NCBI GenBank assembly: GCA_017998915.1
Contig: JAGOCE010000005.1
Span: 1-34,230, forward strand
Length of the DNA stretch: 34,230 bases
Source of the DNA: Candidatus Ozemibacteraceae bacterium
GTDB taxonomy: Bacteria > Muiribacteriota > Ozemobacteria > Ozemobacterales > Ozemobacteraceae
Reading direction: 5' to 3'
Shown here: one piece after another, positions 16,290 to 23,450 of the stretch
Layout of the letters: each line of letters opens with the position of its first letter
Numbering within the stretch: the stretch's first letter is position 1
Notes under the pieces: model-generated
Told to the model about the DNA's origin: nothing
The model's database searches: none
What the model saw: the letters and a program-made list of their open reading frames with translations, nothing else
Made by a program: the position numbers and the translations under genes

Positions 16290-16664
16290 GTGAGGTATCA
16301 TCCGCCCTTGCCATCGTATCGAGTTACAAGATCGAACGGCGAATTGTTGGCCGACCGGGCCAGATATGCCGATACCTTTATCAGCCGTCTGCGAGGTCTG
16401 ATGTTCACATCTCCTCTCCAGCCGGGGGAAGGATTGCTGATCGAACCATGCACGTCGATCCACATGATGTTCATGGGGTACCCGATCGATGCGATTTTTC
16501 TCGACAAGGACAACCAAGTCGTGGCATGCTATGATGTTTTGGCTCCCTGGTGGGGAGTTTCGGGCTGGCACCGCAACGCGGCCAAAGTCCTGGAACTGCC
16601 TGCCGGAGTGCGTGAAAAACGAGGGGTACAAGCCGGTGAGAGGCTCATCGTCGAACCGGCATAG
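16290..16664 (+). CDS. DUF192 family protein in the Tad operon, start uncertain
   Basis: 124 residues if the GTG at 16290 is used; a TTG at 16308 is an alternative. Neither has a clear Shine-Dalgarno. The core is typical of DUF192: RLRGLMFTSPLQPGEGLLIE, CTSIHMMFMGYPIDAIFLDKDNQVV, then WWGVSGWHRNAAKVLELPAG and the C-terminal VQAGERL. These small beta-rich proteins are of unknown function and often lie near tad genes. There is no signal peptide. The frame is the same as tadC and runs straight on from its stop, while an ATGATG overlapping that stop opens a different frame; translational readthrough, coupling or a frameshift at the start are all possible. Confidence 0.8.
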   Translation: MRYHPPLPSYRVTRSNGELLADRARYADTFISRLRGLMFTSPLQPGEGLLIEPCTSIHMMFMGYPIDAIFLDKDNQVVACYDVLAPWWGVSGWHRNAAKVLELPAGVREKRGVQAGERLIVEPA

Positions 16665-16759
16665 GTAACGTCCGAAAAGTCCGTTTTCAGATTCGTCATC
16701 AAAAGTGAGAAGATTCCATGAACAAGCCATCTACCCGTCCCGAAAGGAGACCTGAACGC

Positions 16760-17878
16760 ATGTTTTCCGTCCCGCGTCTCTCAACCCGCTTTTATCTGGG
16801 CCTCGCCCTCGTTGTTTGTCTGGCCAGCCTCATCCTGACCGGCTGCGACTCCAACCCGTCCGGCTCCTCCACCGCTTCGACCAGCACGACTGGCACTGCT
16901 TCTCCGACGGTCAGTGTCGTCGGAACCACGACGCTGTATGGCCGGTTGCTCGATCTCTCCACCGGCAACCCGATCGTGAGCACTGATGCGAACATCGCCG
17001 TCCGATTATATCGAGATGCCGTCCTGGTCGCGGAACGCGATGCCCAGAACAGCAATTTCTATTCGTTTACGGGTATCTCGGGCGGCATTTATTATATCGA
17101 AGCCTATGATAAAAGTGGCATCTACGAAAAGAATTATGCCGTCATCAACCTGGCTGCGAATTCCAATGTCGAGCAGAACCTTTCCTTGCGTCCCAAACCG
17201 GGCGCTGCTCAGGTGGCTGCATCCTATACCGTCATTGGAAAACTCGTCAGCGCTGCTGACAGCACGCCTGTGATGTTTGCCAACGTTTCTCTCGGCGTAG
17301 GCGCCCTCACCACCAGTACCCTGGAAGACGGTTCATTCATTCTGTATGGGGTGTCCGAAGGCCAATACACGGTCACCTTCTCCAAAACCGGATTCACAGA
17401 CCGGAATGTGGTCATCGTCGCAAGCACCACCAATCTTTTCGTCGGAGGAGTTGCCGCGAACAATGGCACGGTCGCCGACGGCGCCGGCCTGAACGTAGCT
17501 GGTAAAAACATAGGAACGATCGCAATCAGTCCCGCTTTCACGTCTACCGGCGCATTGGCGGGTACGATCCGCAATCCGACGACGGACGCTCTCGTCACCA
17601 ACACAAAGGTCGCCCTGTGGTATAAACCGGATAGCAGCGATACCCGCCAGCCGGCGATCATTCACCGACCCACGACGAACGCCGTCGGAAACGTCTCAAT
17701 AGAAAACCTGCCAGCTGGCTGGTATGCGATCACATCTCTGGATACCGTTACCACCCCTGTGTATGACAACAACGGCGCGTTGGTGGCATATAGATTCGTC
17801 GGAGCAGCGATTTATACCGGGGCGTTCCTCCAGGTCACGCCCCCCTATACCACTACCCTCCCCTCTGACGGTCTGTAA
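16760..17878 (+). CDS. Lipoprotein with carboxypeptidase-regulatory-like repeats
   Basis: 372 residues from the ATG at 16760, preferred over the ATG at 16718 (same frame) because AAAGGAGA stands 9 nt before it and the product then starts with a compact lipoprotein signal (RLSTRFYLGLALVVCLASLILTGC, lipid Cys at 29). After a Ser/Thr-rich linker come three beta-sandwich units opening with TTLYGRLLDLSTGNPI, TVIGKLVSAADSTPV and GALAGTIRNPTTDALV, each ending in a G-x-Y pattern such as GVSEGQYTVTFSKTGF. This is the carboxypeptidase D regulatory-like/Cna-B type seen in surface proteins. It sits at the end of the tad motor operon, so it may be an outer-membrane accessory, but this is only position. 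It stops 7 nt before the intron relic. Confidence 0.8.
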   Translation: MFSVPRLSTRFYLGLALVVCLASLILTGCDSNPSGSSTASTSTTGTASPTVSVVGTTTLYGRLLDLSTGNPIVSTDANIAVRLYRDAVLVAERDAQNSNFYSFTGISGGIYYIEAYDKSGIYEKNYAVINLAANSNVEQNLSLRPKPGAAQVAASYTVIGKLVSAADSTPVMFANVSLGVGALTTSTLEDGSFILYGVSEGQYTVTFSKTGFTDRNVVIVASTTNLFVGGVAANNGTVADGAGLNVAGKNIGTIAISPAFTSTGALAGTIRNPTTDALVTNTKVALWYKPDSSDTRQPAIIHRPTTNAVGNVSIENLPAGWYAITSLDTVTTPVYDNNGALVAYRFVGAAIYTGAFLQVTPPYTTTLPSDGL

Positions 17879-17884
17879 TTTCCT

Positions 17885-18506
17885 ATCGAGAGGAGGCGGG
17901 GATACCCCCGCCTCCTCTCACGCTCCCGGCATGTACGGTTCCGTATCCGGGAGTTCATGACTGGCATTGGGATCTCCTGATCAAATCGAGCAGTAACACG
18001 AGACCAAGATCATCAAAGAACCGTTTTTGGAAAAGCCTCGCTCATGTGGCTTGCACCGGCATTCCACCACGGGCTCGCTCGTTGGAAGCCGACTTCCAAG
18101 CCCGGGTTTCATCCAAACCGCGTTTCATCAGTGCTTTCATTCGCGCCCATGGCTTTGTTGAGTTGTCGTCAGATGATGACTCGCGTTTTTCGGCGCAGCC
18201 AGTTGTCGAGTTCCTCAAACGTTTGCCGCACCTCGGCAAAGCGGAAGTAATCTCCCAGCCTCGAATAATCGGGGTTAGTTTCTTTTTGATCCAGAAACCG
18301 AGATTGCATCCATGGCCTTTCCTGACCAGTTCCCGCACTTTCTTCCGGAACCTCTCCACGTTTTGTGGCGCCACTTTCAGACGAGGGAGTTTGTGGAGCG
18401 CCATGATATACCCGAGGAACTTGCGGTCCCAAGGGTGGGCAACGGCACTCTTTTCCCGCCAGCCCCCCGATCATCATTCCGGCTTGCAGGTAGTGACGAA
18501 TGAGCC
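17885..18506 (-). mobile_element. Group II intron relic, copy 1 (3' end with reverse transcriptase/maturase remnants)
   Basis: Read on the minus strand: 18501-18458 encodes IRHYLQAGMMIGGL, a segment before the catalytic part of group II intron reverse transcriptases; it is joined directly to REKSAVAHPWDRKFLGY, which follows that part, so the core with YADD is deleted. The X/maturase region then runs on through several frameshifts (LKVAPQNVERFRKKVREL, IIRGWE, NYFRFAEVRQTFEELDNWLRR, KPWARMKALMKRGLDETRAW) to a stop at 17955. A domain V-like hairpin (17923-17953) and a 14-bp GC hairpin like domain VI (17888-17919) close the element at about 17885. Confidence 0.8.
17955..18460 (-). pseudogene. ltrA: Group II intron reverse transcriptase/maturase, C-terminal remnant, frameshifted
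   Basis: About 160 residues of the C-terminal (maturase and HNH-less tail) half can be rebuilt across at least three frameshifts: near 18250 between GWE and NYFRF, near 18170 after TRVII, and near 18080-18060 in the ...WKSA.NER..WWNAG stretch; an extra A near 18020 breaks the last section. The ending rebuilds to the family tail HMNEAFPK..DDLGLVSLLD. The reverse transcriptase catalytic core is missing, so no activity is expected. Confidence 0.78.
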
Positions 18507-18539
18507 GCTATCTGCATCCTGAAAGATGGTCGTCGGGGG

Positions 18540-18640
18540 GGGCTGGACTATCTTTCACCTGCAGCCTATGCAGTGCGGTTTCAGAAAGAAAAGCTCGCTG
18601 CATGAACAGTTCGGTGTCCCCTATTGCCAACCGACCTCAC
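18540..18640 (+). pseudogene. C-terminal tail of an IS3-family transposase and probable IS end
   Basis: 18540-18605 reads GLDYLSPAAYAVRFQKEKLAA and a TGA; GLDYLSPAAY is the usual near-C-terminal motif of IS3-family OrfB transposases. The upstream part loses frame in a G8 run (18534-18542). The next bases, TGTCCCCTATTGCCAACC from 18619, look like an IS3 terminal inverted repeat, but the matching left end is not seen. It abuts the 5' truncated end of the intron relic, so one element probably broke the other. Confidence 0.5.
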
Positions 18641-18694
18641 ATCCCTGCGGAACTCAGTATCAGACCGCTAACCGAGAATTGCTGAAAAAAGAAA

Positions 18695-18775
18695 TTGATA
18701 TTCCAATTCTCCCGTGACATTATTATATCATCCTATGGATTTTCGCAATGATGCCTTTGGCATTATATTTGCGAA
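18695..18775 (+). promoter_or_regulatory. Candidate promoter and structured leader before the first tadE-like gene
   Basis: TTGATA at 18695-18700, a 17-nt spacer and CATTAT at 18718-18723 make a fair sigma70-like promoter, the first after the mobile-element debris. About 15 nt on, the leader folds into a nested hairpin: outer arms TTCGCAA (18742-18748) and TTGCGAA (18769-18775), inner ATGCC/GGCAT (18751-18755 and 18759-18763). The gene start is at 18828. Both calls are from the sequence only. Confidence 0.35.
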
Positions 18776-18827
18776 TAATTACACCGGAGCGTCCTTTGTA
18801 CATATCTCCACACAGGAGAAGATCCCC

Positions 18828-19295
18828 ATGAACAGCCGATTCCGAACCGGACAGGCTACGCTCGAACTGGCGCTTGTATTGCCGCTTTTCCTTTTCCTTG
18901 TGTTTGCTATTGTCGATTTTGGTCGCATTCTCCATATATGGTCGTGCATCAATCTCCAATGCGTGGAAGCGGCACGTGAAGGCTCGAAGCGACTGAATCA
19001 GCTGGTTGCACGAAATGTTTTCACCAGCACGACCCATCCTTCTCTTGCCCAGGTAGAGGCGGCCTTCGCTGCTCATCGATCTCCAGCCATCAATCCGGCC
19101 AACTACTGCAATCCTACCAGTCCCACCCTTCCCGAGCCTGAATATTCAGGAGTTGGAGACGCATCGCGAGAAATAACAGTCCGTGTCGGATGCCGGATTG
19201 AGATGGTCACTCCTTTCATTGGGAATATTTTTCAAGCCATAACCGGCAAACCCGAAGTGATCGTTTGGGCGTCTGCCACCGAGGCAAAGGAATAA
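18828..19295 (+). CDS. TadE-like pseudopilin 1
   Basis: 155 residues. The frame is open from 18714, but the ATG at 18828 has AGGAGA 8-9 nt upstream and gives the family start MNSRFRTGQATLELALVLPLFLFLVFAIVDFGR: a short basic tail, G before Q-A-T-L-E and a hydrophobic helix with a Pro, as in TadE/TadF pseudopilins. The exported part has three Cys and ends in a beta-rich section (EITVRVGCRIEMVTPF). TadE/TadF are cut by TadV and are minor components of the Tad machine. Codon use and GC (about 50%) are lower than in the motor genes. Confidence 0.85.
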   Translation: MNSRFRTGQATLELALVLPLFLFLVFAIVDFGRILHIWSCINLQCVEAAREGSKRLNQLVARNVFTSTTHPSLAQVEAAFAAHRSPAINPANYCNPTSPTLPEPEYSGVGDASREITVRVGCRIEMVTPFIGNIFQAITGKPEVIVWASATEAKE

Positions 19296-19417
19296 TGGAA
19301 AGCATGAGAGGTTTATTTACCACCATTGTTCAAGCTTGTAACATATTTGCCACTGGGTAATTTTTCTGCGGAATTATTCACCGTTCAATTGCCCGGTTCT
19401 CGAATGGAGGTTTCAGC

Positions 19418-19852
19418 ATGAGATATCAGAAGCGAGGTCAGTCCTTTGTTGAATTCGCACTCATATGCCCTCTGGTTATTCTTCTGTTCACTGGGGGGAT
19501 CGTTGATTTTGGCTTCGCGTTTTACAACATCATAGCCCTTCAGCAAATTGCAAATGCCACGGCAAAGTGGGCTGCCGAAAGTAACGGAACGACGGGAAGG
19601 TCTCCCTCCGAGATCGAAACCTATGCAACCTCAAAAAAACCAGCATGGTGGAACACCTCATTCAAGGTCCAGTCGTCCCCTGATGTCACCATGTCAACCG
19701 GAGGGAAGGCTGTGAGAGTGACCCTTTCTTACGAGTCGCCATTGTATACGCCTTTCTATTCTACGGTCACGATGGGTATTTCCGGCAAACCAGTCATTCC
19801 GTTGAGTGTCGCTGCTTTATATCAGAAGCCAGTGGCTGTATTCACGCGCTAA
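19418..19852 (+). CDS. TadE-like pseudopilin 2
   Basis: 144 residues, ATG with GGAGG about 9 nt upstream. N-terminus MRYQKRGQSFVEFALICPLVILLFTGGIVDFGFAFYN is the TadE pattern: G-Q-S-F-V-E (Glu at the fifth position after the expected cleavage Gly), Pro in the helix and an aromatic-rich exit. The rest is a small beta-rich exported domain with no Cys. It lies 122 nt after the first tadE-like gene; that gap and the 107 nt to the next gene hold no other frame I can support. Confidence 0.87.
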   Translation: MRYQKRGQSFVEFALICPLVILLFTGGIVDFGFAFYNIIALQQIANATAKWAAESNGTTGRSPSEIETYATSKKPAWWNTSFKVQSSPDVTMSTGGKAVRVTLSYESPLYTPFYSTVTMGISGKPVIPLSVAALYQKPVAVFTR

Positions 19853-19959
19853 TAGAGCCTCCCCCACTCGCCATTCCCCATTATTTACAATGCCCGGAGA
19901 GGCGCGAGGACCCAAAATCACAATTTCACTGGAATGTTTGAAAAAAGGGGGAAAATAGT

Positions 19960-22626
19960 ATGTTTTATTCAAAAAGAGGTTCGATTCTGATAATGACTGC
20001 GGTGGCCGCCGTTTTTCTCATCGGATTAACGGCGGTGGTGACAGATGTGGGGTGGATGTATTATCAGAAGAACCGGCTGGAAACAGCTGTCAATGCTGGC
20101 TGGAAAGCCGGTTACGACAAGATGATCGAATTAACTTCCGGTACAAATGCTCCCCTTTCCCAAGTCGGCCAAAATACTGTAAAAGCCAAGATTCTTGATG
20201 TCATTCGCCAGAATGGATACTCTGATGACCAGTTGGCAAACGTTCAAATAACCATCGATCCATCTAACACGCTGGAAGTGACAGCTTCAGAACCCGTCGG
20301 TCTCTTCTTCTCCAGGATTTACGGATATACAACCGCGCGAGTTGCCGCTTCACGTGAAAACGACAGAACGATGAGCGCTTCCATCGTTCCGCTGGCCATT
20401 CCCCATGGCGTGGTGAAAGACCTCACCAAAACGACCTATTCGGTCGATTTTTTCGGTTCCGGAGATGCTTTTGCCAGCGGATCCGAATACATTCTCAAAC
20501 TCGGAAGCGGGGGTGGAAGCAAGCCACCGACGACGCCGGATGATGTCAAAATGATTCTCGTTCCGATGGACACCGGAGCTCAAACAACCCTTGGATACGA
20601 AAGGGCATACGGTGTCGCATTCTGGTGTTTGAAGATCGAGGAGTCAGACCCTGGGTATACCCCTGTGTATTGGCTGCTGGGTTATCGTGGCGGATCGTTC
20701 TTTTTGCCATATGATGACGCTATTATTTCAAAACTCACTGATTATGGCGTTAACTACACCATCATTACCGGTCGCGAAAATGTGCAGGCCGTCTTCGATC
20801 AGGTGAATCCCAACACCCTGGAGTTGTACGATCGCCCCAGAATCGCAGTCTATTCGTCCCAGGACAACCCAGACCCTGTTGAAACAACCCTCCGTGAGGC
20901 AAGGATTCCATACGGTACGTATAGTAAACCTCCCTCGGTCAACGCAAACGGGTGGACACGCAATGCCACCTACGCCCCGTCCAACGCCACCCGGATCTAC
21001 GATGGGGATATTCTAGCCGGGGCCTTGGATGGATATCACTGGGTTCACCTTCACCATGAAGATTTCACAGGATTCAACGGCGGGTGTTATTACTATGGCT
21101 ATACGTGTAAAAATTTCTATGACAAACGCTTGTTAGGTTCCACAAGCAGCTCTTCAAAGAGAACGACGTGCAGAAATCGCATGTGCAGCTACTGTAAGAG
21201 CTATTTCACAGCATCCTCCGGATCCTGGGGAGGCACATACAATCCCGAACCAAGCGATACCGTGACCAACTGCCAAAACGCGAGAAGACGGTGTACCGAG
21301 AAGGCTTGTGCGGATGGGACCTTGTGGCGAACAATTTCCTCAATTAAGATTTGTAACCAAACCGACCCCGACAGACCGCAATGTCTCGAATATGCGAATC
21401 TGCTGTCGTTCGCAACCGGATTCACAAGCGATCCGGGATCCGAGCCCAAGCCTCAGTATGAAGTATATACGAACGGCGGGAGACCTGTTCCTGACAACGC
21501 GGACGGATGGTTCAACAAAGGCACCAACGTTCAAAAGATGAAATGGGAAGTCACGAAAAAGGTTCGTGAGCATGTTCAACTCGGGGGCTTCCTCTTCGCG
21601 CAATGCTTTGCTCCTGAAACGCTTGATCTGGCTTTGTGGGAATCAGGTATTCACGCCGGGGAATCTGCGACAACCGCATATGATGAATGTCTCGCCTTCA
21701 CAGGGATGCATTATAAGACGTTCCCTTGGAGATCCGGTGCTACATGGTTCTCAGATATCAATTCCCGAGATACGTCATCGAATCAGCCGTTCACCCTGTC
21801 GGCGCCACTCGATCCGAGATGCCAGAATCATTCTGGAAATCCCGACACGGGAAGCGGTCACACCGCAAGTTTCCTCAGATCCCAGATCAAAAGCTCCGTT
21901 ACAATATTGGGAACTCGGACATCGAACTCGAACTATGTAAAGTATATTTCAGGAAATTACGCAAGAGGAACGTTTACCTTCCTTGGAGGCCATTATCACC
22001 ACAATGTCCAAGCTAAACGTCTCGTGCTGAACAATGTTCTACTAGGCTCGTTGGTAACCAAAGAACTTGCAGAAGGAGAGGATACTCCCGTCACGGGAAA
22101 ACAGAAAAGCAACTACGGTGTCATCGATCCGGACAATACCACCGGGGGCGGAGCCAACGACTACAGAGATCGCTTCGAATACGGCTTCAATCAGCCCCTC
22201 CAGATGAACGACCGCATTATCCCCGAACCTGGGAACCAGTCAGGACCAACGGATCAGGCAGTAAGTTTTCGCGTGAATGGAGACGCCACATATCCTCCCA
22301 ATCGTCGGGTTCTCATCCCCATCACAGACATTCCTCCGGAAGTTCCGATTAATAACACTCATAATGCAACCGCAGCTGCAATTTACGATCTCCAAGGCCA
22401 GGATCACCCCAACGGCGCATATCTTCCCTCGCAATATGCGTTCGGTTCTTCGGTTCGCATCATCGGTTTTGCCGTGTTCGAAATTCTCGATCCATCGGAA
22501 TATACGCGCGCAGGAAGCACTATTTCGGCGGGTGACACGGGAGATCTTGGCAACTATCAGACAGGCCAAGTTCGTGGCCGGTTCGTCGAATATTACATCA
22601 AGCCAGGTGACGTCCCCCTGAATTGA
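19960..22626 (+). CDS. Very large TadG-like protein with a Cys-rich insert
   Basis: 888 residues, start ATG 5 nt after GGGGGAAAA. The first 50 residues, MFYSKRGSILIMTAVAAVFLIGLTAVVTDVGWMYY then NRLETAVNAGWKAGYDKM, match the putative Flp pilus-assembly TadG N-terminal region: a membrane helix then an amphipathic segment. The rest is outside the cytoplasm. About 292-365 and 535-620 alternate strand and helix (RPRIAVYSSQ, HWVHLHHEDF, GGFLFAQCFA with Cys near 548) in a way that recalls glutamine-amidotransferase-like/DUF4159-type folds; a ten-Cys insert (about 374-475, e.g. CRNRMCSYC) splits them. The C-terminal 200 residues are beta-rich. Typical TadG is 400-600 residues. The enzyme-like fold is an inference; the TadG N-terminus is clear. 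Confidence 0.75.
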   Translation: MFYSKRGSILIMTAVAAVFLIGLTAVVTDVGWMYYQKNRLETAVNAGWKAGYDKMIELTSGTNAPLSQVGQNTVKAKILDVIRQNGYSDDQLANVQITIDPSNTLEVTASEPVGLFFSRIYGYTTARVAASRENDRTMSASIVPLAIPHGVVKDLTKTTYSVDFFGSGDAFASGSEYILKLGSGGGSKPPTTPDDVKMILVPMDTGAQTTLGYERAYGVAFWCLKIEESDPGYTPVYWLLGYRGGSFFLPYDDAIISKLTDYGVNYTIITGRENVQAVFDQVNPNTLELYDRPRIAVYSSQDNPDPVETTLREARIPYGTYSKPPSVNANGWTRNATYAPSNATRIYDGDILAGALDGYHWVHLHHEDFTGFNGGCYYYGYTCKNFYDKRLLGSTSSSSKRTTCRNRMCSYCKSYFTASSGSWGGTYNPEPSDTVTNCQNARRRCTEKACADGTLWRTISSIKICNQTDPDRPQCLEYANLLSFATGFTSDPGSEPKPQYEVYTNGGRPVPDNADGWFNKGTNVQKMKWEVTKKVREHVQLGGFLFAQCFAPETLDLALWESGIHAGESATTAYDECLAFTGMHYKTFPWRSGATWFSDINSRDTSSNQPFTLSAPLDPRCQNHSGNPDTGSGHTASFLRSQIKSSVTILGTRTSNSNYVKYISGNYARGTFTFLGGHYHHNVQAKRLVLNNVLLGSLVTKELAEGEDTPVTGKQKSNYGVIDPDNTTGGGANDYRDRFEYGFNQPLQMNDRIIPEPGNQSGPTDQAVSFRVNGDATYPPNRRVLIPITDIPPEVPINNTHNATAAAIYDLQGQDHPNGAYLPSQYAFGSSVRIIGFAVFEILDPSEYTRAGSTISAGDTGDLGNYQTGQVRGRFVEYYIKPGDVPLN

Positions 22627-22663
22627 CGACGTTATCCCAAGAAGCCAACGCGGAAGATGTTTC

Positions 22664-22714
22664 TGGCTGCCCAAAGACACCCTCGTCGAAATCGAAATGG
22701 TTGTTCTTGTCTGA
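22664..22714 (+). pseudogene. 3' fragment of a ridA gene, inverted relative to the intact copy
   Basis: These 51 bases read WLPKDTLVEIEMVVLV and stop, almost the same as the C-terminus of the intact RidA at 23451 (LPKDSLVEIEMVALV). The similarity goes on past the stop for about 40 nt, to 22755, where the intron relic begins. No upstream part of ridA is left. The intact gene is on the other strand about 0.75 kb away, so this looks like the leftover of an inverted duplication or of a second locus. Confidence 0.8.
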
Positions 22715-22755
22715 ACGGCATTGAAGCGACAATGGGTGCCGCTGCAAAGAGGCAT

Positions 22756-23018
22756 ATCGAGCAGGAGGCGGGGTTACCCCCGCCTCCTTTTGTAACACCA
22801 GACGTCCGGTTCCGTATCCGACAGTTCACGACTGACATTGGAATCTCCTGATCAAATCAAGCAGTGACACGAGACCAAGATCATCAAAGAACCCTTTCGG
22901 GAAAGCCTCGTTCATGTGACTTGTACCAGCGTTCCACCACGGGCCTTGCCCGTTGTATGCCGATTTCCAAACCCGAGTTTCATCCAAACCTCGTTTCATC
23001 AGTGCTTTCACTCGCGCT
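22756..23018 (-). mobile_element. Group II intron relic, copy 2 (maturase C-terminus, domain V/VI-like end)
   Basis: It has the same layout and orientation as copy 1 at 17885-18145 and is roughly 80-85% identical to it by eye. Minus-strand frame 23011-22826 reads MKALMKRGLDETRVWKSAYN ... WWNAGTSHMNEAFPKGFFDDLGLVSLLDLI, the intact family ending that copy 1 has lost to frameshifts. A decayed domain V-like hairpin (about 22794-22824) and an 11-bp GC hairpin (22763-22788) follow; both copies end at the same CTCGAT. On the other side it is cut at about 23018 by the transposase fragment. Confidence 0.8.
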
Positions 23019-23066
23019 CATTTTACAGGACTCAATTATTGAGTATTGGAAAATGATAAACAAGAT

Positions 23067-23302
23067 TCATGCTGCATGGCCCCACGCATGTTGAATAAAG
23101 GCCCTCAACAAACTAGTGAGGTCGGTCGGTTTGGTCCGCAGCAACTCGGGGTCTTCCAAGAATTTCCCGAACCATTTGCACACCGTAGTTGGGTCTACTC
23201 CCAACACCTTCGCAACTTCCTTCTGCGGCACTCCGTCAGCCACCGCCTTTACCGCCCGTAGCGGATCCGCTCCAATTCTTCCGGCTTCCCTTTTGTACGC
23301 AT
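23067..23302 (-). pseudogene. Frameshifted N-terminal fragment of a helix-turn-helix transposase (IS630-like)
   Basis: Minus strand, start ATG at 23302 with GGGAGGT about 5 nt upstream, reads MRTKGKPEELERIR and then hits a stop; one extra base near 23262 restores RAVKAVADGVPQKEVAKVLGVDPTTVCKWFGKF, a helix-turn-helix like those at the N-terminus of IS630-type transposases. The frame ends about 60 residues later with no catalytic domain. Imperfect 18-nt direct repeats (23019-23036 and 23364-23381) lie outside it. Family is a best guess; an orphan regulator is less likely because of the frameshift. Confidence 0.5.
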
Positions 23303-23450
23303 GGTCCACCTCCCGTATAGGGGAGGATACGGGAACCGGAGAAAAAGTACAAAAGCTGGTTTTCATTTTGCAGGATTCAATAGGAAGTGCGCCCTGCGGG
23401 CGGCTTTCGGTATGTCCCTTTGCTGGCACCCTTTGCCGCCTCAATGCCGT

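Noticed and set aside
16268-16534. 88-codon frame from ATGATG overlapping the tadC stop
   Set aside because: Its product after about 20 residues has no family features while the other frame is clear DUF192; kept only as a possible start by frameshift.
17888-17919. 14-bp GC hairpin as an ordinary terminator of the lipoprotein gene
   Set aside because: It recurs at 22763-22788 at the same place in the second relic, so I read it as the intron domain VI-like end; it may still stop transcription, but lacks a T run on the plus strand.
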